Positions 7,525 through 11,840 of a stretch of DNA of 11,840 nucleotides are shown here, one piece after another (within the stretch, counting starts at the first letter, position 1; every line of letters begins with the position of its first letter). The stretch comes from Clostridia bacterium (lineage in GTDB: Bacteria > Bacillota > Clostridia > DUPQ01), in contig JAUUZV010000048.1 of the NCBI GenBank assembly GCA_030592085.1, forward strand, positions 1 to 11,840, given 5' to 3'. Below the pieces are notes generated by a model, which was given only the letters and a program-made list of their open reading frames with translations, searched no databases and was not told the DNA's origin. Made by a program: the position numbers and the translations under genes.

Positions 7525-9144
7525 TTAGAAAAGGCCTACAATACTACCATCTTCTAAAAGATCCATATTATTAGCTGCAGGAATTTTTGGTAATCCAGGC
7601 ATAGTCATAACACGACCAGTTAAAACAACAATAAATCCTGCACCTGATTTTAATTCGACATTTCTTATTGATAATGTAAATCCTGTAGGTCGTCCTAGTA
7701 ATTTTGGATTGTCAGAGAAGGAATATTGGGTTTTAGCCATACAAACAGGTAAGTTTCCTTTTTTAATTCTCTCAATATTAGAAATTGATTCTAAAGCTTT
7801 ATCACTAAAAGCTACATCTTTAGCTCCATATATTTCAGTTGCGATTTTATTAATTTTATCAACAATAGAATCATTAACATCATAAAGATAGGAAAATGAA
7901 GAAGGTTCATTAACTTTCTTAATAACTAATTTAGCTAAATCGATTCCCCCTTTACCTCCATTGGCAAAAACAGTTGAATAAGCAAAAGGTACATTACCTA
8001 AAAGTTTACTTAATAGGGTTTCTTCTTCTTTGGTATCACTAGCAAAACTATTTATTGCTACAACTACTGGAATAGAGAATTTACGTAAATTTTCAACATG
8101 TTTTTCTAAATTTACAAAACCTTTTTCTAAACTTCCTTCACCGTTATATTTAAGTGCTCTTATAGTTGCTACTAACACAACACACTTTGGAGTTAATCCG
8201 CCCATTCTACACTTAATGTTAAAGAATTTTTCTGCCCCTAAATCTGAGCCAAATCCAGCTTCTGTAACTACATAATCAGCATATTTCATAGCAGTTTTTG
8301 TGGCCACTATACTGTTACAACCATGTGCGATATTAGCAAAGGGACCTCCGTGAATAATTGTTGGTGTGTTTTCAAGAGTTTGAACAAGATTTGGTTTTAA
8401 AGCATCTTTTAATAACATTGTAACAGCACCTGCTACCTTAAGGTCACTAACATATATAGGTTCCCCTGAAGTTGTATACCCTATCATGATATTTGAAATT
8501 TTTTCTTTTAAATTTTTTAAACTTGTGGCTAAACATAAAATTGCCATAATTTCAGAAGCTGCTGTAATTGTAAATCCATCAGTTCTAGTTAGGCCTTTTT
8601 TTCTACCTTCAATATGCACTGTTACTCTTCTAAGTGCTCGATCATTCATATCCATGCATCGTTTCCATGTAATTGCTTTTATATCAATATCCAATTCATT
8701 CCCTTGATGGATATGATTATCAATAATTGCACTAATACAATTATTAGCAGATGTTATAGCGTGCATATCCCCTGTAAAATGAAGATTAATATCTTCCATA
8801 GGAACAACTTGTGAATAACCTCCACCAGCTGCTCCCCCCTTAATCCCCATTACAGGTCCTAGTGATGGTTCACGTAGAGCAATCACTGTTTTATAATTAA
8901 GTTGATTCATGGCCATACCTAGTCCAATGCTTGTTGTAGTTTTTCCTTCTCCTGCTGGTGTAGGGTTAATGGCTGTAACTAAAATCAACTTACAATTGCT
9001 ATTTGCACTTTCTTCAGTAAATGGGATTTTCGCTTTATATTTTCCATAGGGTATTAATAATTCCTCATCTATGCCCAATTTAGTAGCTATGTTGGTTATT
9101 TTTTCCATTTGGCATTTTTTTGCAATTTCAATATCACTTTTCAT
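7525..9144 (-). CDS. fhs: Formate-tetrahydrofolate ligase
   Basis: It joins formate to tetrahydrofolate using ATP, giving 10-formyl-THF for purine and formyl-Met synthesis, and is central to the acetyl-CoA pathway in acetogens. At 539 residues it is slightly short for the family (about 556). The N-terminal MKSDIEIAKKCQMEKI is typical. The nucleotide-binding loop is PAGEGKTTTSIGLG (about 63-76). EPSLGPVMGIKGGAAGGGYS and the HFTGDMHAITSANN segment are hallmarks, and the protein ends with MTMPGLPKIPAANNMD and a short tail. ATG 9144 has AGGAG about 6 bases upstream, overlapping the kinase stop codon; the gap is 9 bases. It is the last gene of its operon. No Wood-Ljungdahl genes are visible here. 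Confidence 0.97.
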   Translation of the reverse strand: MKSDIEIAKKCQMEKITNIATKLGIDEELLIPYGKYKAKIPFTEESANSNCKLILVTAINPTPAGEGKTTTSIGLGMAMNQLNYKTVIALREPSLGPVMGIKGGAAGGGYSQVVPMEDINLHFTGDMHAITSANNCISAIIDNHIHQGNELDIDIKAITWKRCMDMNDRALRRVTVHIEGRKKGLTRTDGFTITAASEIMAILCLATSLKNLKEKISNIMIGYTTSGEPIYVSDLKVAGAVTMLLKDALKPNLVQTLENTPTIIHGGPFANIAHGCNSIVATKTAMKYADYVVTEAGFGSDLGAEKFFNIKCRMGGLTPKCVVLVATIRALKYNGEGSLEKGFVNLEKHVENLRKFSIPVVVAINSFASDTKEEETLLSKLLGNVPFAYSTVFANGGKGGIDLAKLVIKKVNEPSSFSYLYDVNDSIVDKINKIATEIYGAKDVAFSDKALESISNIERIKKGNLPVCMAKTQYSFSDNPKLLGRPTGFTLSIRNVELKSGAGFIVVLTGRVMTMPGLPKIPAANNMDLLEDGSIVGLF

Positions 9145-9153
9145 TCTAGTCTC

Positions 9154-10695
9154 CTATCTAAAAACTGATCCCCCAATAAACTCTCTTAGTATTGAAGTAA
9201 TACATATATTATTATCAGCCACTTCCCTAAAGTAACTTAACAATTCAAGTAAACGTTCTGCTTCTGAATAACTTTCATCATTATTACTTACTTTCTCTAA
9301 AATTGGAATAGCTAATTTTTTTAATACACCGTGTTCATATATTAATGAACTATTAAATACATCATCAGCATCATCTTGATAAGGAAAAATATATTTATCT
9401 TCTCCTTTTCTAACTGATGACCACATAGATAAAGTTCGCTCTGCTTTAGCACCCCTATACTGATAATCTCGAACAATTCGTCTAATTAATCTTGTATCAG
9501 TGGAAGGTAGCCTATTATGATAATCAATATTTATTGATGTTAAAGCACTTATATATATTTTATGAACTTTATCCATTGGAAGTCCTTCATAAAGTCTAGG
9601 ATTTAGCCCATGAATACCTTCAAAAATAATTACACTTTTTTCATCAATATTAATATCACGATAATCAATTACTGTTTCTGTAGAAAAATCATAAATTGGA
9701 ATTTTTGTTTTTCCTTCATTTAGTAATTGTGTCACATTGGTTTTTAATAAATCTAAGTCTAATCCATCAATTGATTCATAATCTAATTTACCCTCTATAT
9801 CATATGGGATTTTCCCAAATCCTTTATAGTAACTATCTAGAGATATAACACTACCCTGTAGTCCATTAGCTTTTAATTGTAAAAGCAAACGTTTTGAAAA
9901 TGTTGTTTTCCCTGATGAGGAAGGACCTGCAATAAATGCAAATTTTTTCTTTTGATTTGTAATATGATCTGCGATATATGCAATCTTTTTTTCTTGAAGA
10001 GCTTCTGATACTAATATTAGATCCTTTATTTTTCCTGATTCAACAATTTCATTTAAATCACCTATTTTTTCAACACCAAGAATTTTTCCCCATTCTTTAT
10101 ATTCTGCAAACATTTCAGATAAATGATGCTCATTTTTCATATCTGGTAATTTACCTGGAGAAAATCTATCAGGAAATAATAATAAGAAGCCATTATCATA
10201 TGGTAATAAATCAAATATATCCACATAACTAGCATCAGGTGCCATTACACCATAAAAATAATCAAATACTCCTCCAAGACTATATAAAATCACTTTGTTA
10301 TTATGTTGAGACTTAATCATTTCAACCCTGTCCTCTCGCCCACTTTGAAAAAGGATTTTGGAAGCAATATCTTTACTATAGCTATGTTTTTCAATTGGCA
10401 TAGCAGAATTAATAATTTTTTTCATTCTTTTTTTAATTGTTTGTAACATTTCATATGTAACATTATTACCAACTAGTTCACAGTATCCACCCTTATTAAT
10501 TGAATAATTAATTTTAATACGTGAATCAGTTAGCACATCATCTACTGCTTTAATAAGTACAAATTTCAATGTGTTTCTATATACCCTTATTCCTTCAATA
10601 GATGAAATATCTACTAATTCTTGATTAACCTTAGCTGCTACAACTTTTGCAGCCATTTTTTCTTGATATTTATTTGCTCTATCAATTAGGTTCAT
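9154..10695 (-). CDS. Uridine-kinase-like nucleoside kinase with ThrRS-like N-terminus
   Basis: A 513-residue protein of the clostridial-type nucleoside kinase family. In this family a uridine-kinase domain is fused behind TGS-like and threonyl-tRNA-synthetase-like editing (SAD) domains. The kinase part begins near residue 250 with Walker A GPSSSGKT (257-264), then SLDSYYKGF, PIYDFST and VIIFEGIHGLNP, all uridine kinase marks. The region around YSINKGGYCELV (64-75) resembles the SAD-like part. Family members usually begin with a full TGS fold. Here the protein starts at NLIDRANKYQEKM, so the first TGS strands appear missing. The likely reaction is phosphorylation of a nucleoside such as uridine or cytidine; substrate is unproven. 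ATG 10695 overlaps the upstream stop as ATGA, so coupling is likely. Confidence 0.87.
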   Translation of the reverse strand: MNLIDRANKYQEKMAAKVVAAKVNQELVDISSIEGIRVYRNTLKFVLIKAVDDVLTDSRIKINYSINKGGYCELVGNNVTYEMLQTIKKRMKKIINSAMPIEKHSYSKDIASKILFQSGREDRVEMIKSQHNNKVILYSLGGVFDYFYGVMAPDASYVDIFDLLPYDNGFLLLFPDRFSPGKLPDMKNEHHLSEMFAEYKEWGKILGVEKIGDLNEIVESGKIKDLILVSEALQEKKIAYIADHITNQKKKFAFIAGPSSSGKTTFSKRLLLQLKANGLQGSVISLDSYYKGFGKIPYDIEGKLDYESIDGLDLDLLKTNVTQLLNEGKTKIPIYDFSTETVIDYRDINIDEKSVIIFEGIHGLNPRLYEGLPMDKVHKIYISALTSINIDYHNRLPSTDTRLIRRIVRDYQYRGAKAERTLSMWSSVRKGEDKYIFPYQDDADDVFNSSLIYEHGVLKKLAIPILEKVSNNDESYSEAERLLELLSYFREVADNNICITSILREFIGGSVFR

Positions 10696-11390
10696 TTACT
10701 TTTACTTCCTTTTAAAATATAGTGACAGCTAATCATTGAGGCCAGTGAAATTATATATCCATGAAAAAATATTGATCCTAATTTTGTAACAATTGCTATG
10801 AAAAATTGTAATGGCATCATTCTGATTAAGAAATCTGTATTTGGATCTAGTAAATATAAATCATTTGTAAAGAATACTTTATGAAAACTTGACCAAAAAG
10901 CATTAAAATCAATTAATGCGTATGCACCAATTAACAATATAGCTAGGAGTGTTATTATCATTGTTGCAGATACTCCTTTAAAAAACTTATAATTAAAAGC
11001 TTCTCGATTTGTAGTAATTTCCATAATAAAAATTACTATTAAAAGAGCAATTCCCACATTTAATAAATGTTGAGCTAAAATTATTAAATTTTTAACATCC
11101 ACCATGTGCGCTTTTTCTCGTTCGTTAAATATTTCCGTTTCAACATTAAAAACAATACCAGTCACCGATAAGTCTTCCCTATCTCCTTTTATATAGTTAA
11201 TAAGTGTTTCTGTCGCATCATCTAGTGTAACTTGTGAACTTCCAGCATATTCTGCAATAGCATATTCTAGCTGTATCTCTTTATATGTTTCACTTGATAA
11301 TCCAACATTTAAAATTGCATATATTAATAATATAACAACTACTATAACTCCGAAAAAAACAGAAACAATTTTTGTTCTAACAATGTTCAT
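10692..11390 (-). CDS. DUF1461 (TIGR01906-like) integral membrane protein
   Basis: A 232-residue membrane protein of unknown biochemical role. Segments typical of the DUF1461 family are FNEREKAHMVDVKNLI, FWSSFHKVFFTNDLYLLDP and DFLIRMMPLQFF. There are about five hydrophobic spans: residues about 8-28, one near LLNVGIALLIVIFI, one near ATMIITLLAILLIGAYALI, one near FFIAIVTKLGSI and a C-terminal span. The stretch between the first and second spans, including the NEREKAHM segment, probably lies outside the membrane. The frame is open to 11417, but ATG 11390-11388 has GGGAGG 8 bases upstream and leads straight into the first membrane segment. It overlaps the sialidase-like gene end by 14 bases and the kinase start by 4, all in one operon. 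Confidence 0.82.
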   Translation of the reverse strand: MNIVRTKIVSVFFGVIVVVILLIYAILNVGLSSETYKEIQLEYAIAEYAGSSQVTLDDATETLINYIKGDREDLSVTGIVFNVETEIFNEREKAHMVDVKNLIILAQHLLNVGIALLIVIFIMEITTNREAFNYKFFKGVSATMIITLLAILLIGAYALIDFNAFWSSFHKVFFTNDLYLLDPNTDFLIRMMPLQFFIAIVTKLGSIFFHGYIISLASMISCHYILKGSKSK

Positions 11391-11840
11391 TAGTAAAACC
11401 TCCCAAAATGATGTCATTTTCTCTCATTGATAAACCTCTAATCTGACCATTAGGAGAATCATCTACCAAATAATATACTACATAAATCTCACCATCATTA
11501 AATTGTATCCATCCTGAATAACCTATATCAGACACTTTGCTTCTATCAAAATCAAGTGGTAAAATTCTTGATGATTGTTCTTCACGTTTAGTAGCTAATA
11601 GTGAGGTCTCATTCATAAATGCTGCAAAAAGATTTTGTGTCCAAAAACCAACCCAACCTTTTCCTCCTTGCATAAATCGATGAGTAATCATATACATACC
11701 ACTTTGTAATCGATTTGCAACTGGTCTATGACAACCTGGTATTGGTAAACGATAAGGACCTTCCCAGGTCAAGCCATTGTCTTTTGAAATTGTTTTGTAA
11801 CAATCTTTCCCTTCTCCTGAATTTTCTCTTAAAAAGCAAA
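11377..11840 (-). CDS. Sialidase-like BNR-repeat protein (partial, C-terminal part)
   Basis: The 153 visible residues are the C-terminal part of a protein whose start lies beyond the right edge. There is an Asp-box, SKDNGLTW, matching SxDxGxTW, the signature of BNR beta-propeller proteins such as exo-alpha-sialidases. Before it, FLRENSG resembles a sialidase strand with a conserved Arg; after it, VSDIGYSGWIQFNDGEIYVVYYLVD has the form of a final propeller blade. Catalytic residues would mostly be outside the window, so the substrate is unknown and a non-sialidase propeller is possible. No secretion signal can be judged. Its TAG is 14 bases inside the DUF1461 gene, whose ribosome site lies within this gene. 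Confidence 0.75.
   Translation of the reverse strand, partial: CFLRENSGEGKDCYKTISKDNGLTWEGPYRLPIPGCHRPVANRLQSGMYMITHRFMQGGKGWVGFWTQNLFAAFMNETSLLATKREEQSSRILPLDFDRSKVSDIGYSGWIQFNDGEIYVVYYLVDDSPNGQIRGLSMRENDIILGGFTNEHC

Overview
All protein genes here lie on the minus strand except one PIN-PhoH gene on the plus strand. The DNA is very AT-rich. Shine-Dalgarno sites are strong (GGAGG-like) and promoters are sigma-A-like with extended -10 boxes. Several neighbour pairs are typical of Bacillota: mazG with rqcP (yabO), and rho with a zinc-type rpmE, a YqhQ-like DUF1385 gene and prmC. TGA is a true stop: it ends the DUF1461 gene in an ATGA overlap, and the Trp codons checked are TGG. This suggests a low-GC Bacillota, possibly near the free-living Mollicutes-related lineages, but not a UGA=Trp mycoplasma. 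The placement is an inference.

Layout, left to right. (1) 1-34: the first 11 codons of a gene starting like a sulfatase. (2) 49-1638: rqcP, mazG and an ANTAR-type response regulator. The regulator has its own promoter but is split by one in-frame TGA. (3) 1687-3422: prmC and the YqhQ-like membrane protein, overlapping. They follow an intrinsic terminator that sits directly after rpmE. (4) 3477-5182: rpmE and rho, each with a clear promoter. (5) 5337-5921: a CDP-alcohol phosphatidyltransferase whose ribosome site points to a non-AUG start. (6) 5922-6156: a divergent control region with promoters both ways, and a leader with a terminator-like hairpin before the PIN-PhoH gene (6157-7524). (7) 7525-11840: an operon read right to left: partial sialidase-like BNR protein, DUF1461 membrane protein, uridine-kinase-like nucleoside kinase, and formate-tetrahydrofolate ligase. 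Its promoter is outside the window.

The functions are mainly core housekeeping: transcription termination (Rho), translation (L31, release-factor methylation, RqcP ribosome rescue), nucleotide-pool cleaning (MazG), RNA metabolism (PIN-PhoH), lipid synthesis and one-carbon metabolism. The least ordinary points are regulatory: the ANTAR regulator interrupted by a single TGA, the leader-terminator before PIN-PhoH, a terminator abutting the YqhQ ribosome site, and the likely AUU/AUC start. I found no CRISPR array, tRNA, rRNA, insertion sequence or phage module, and no clear new multi-gene system.
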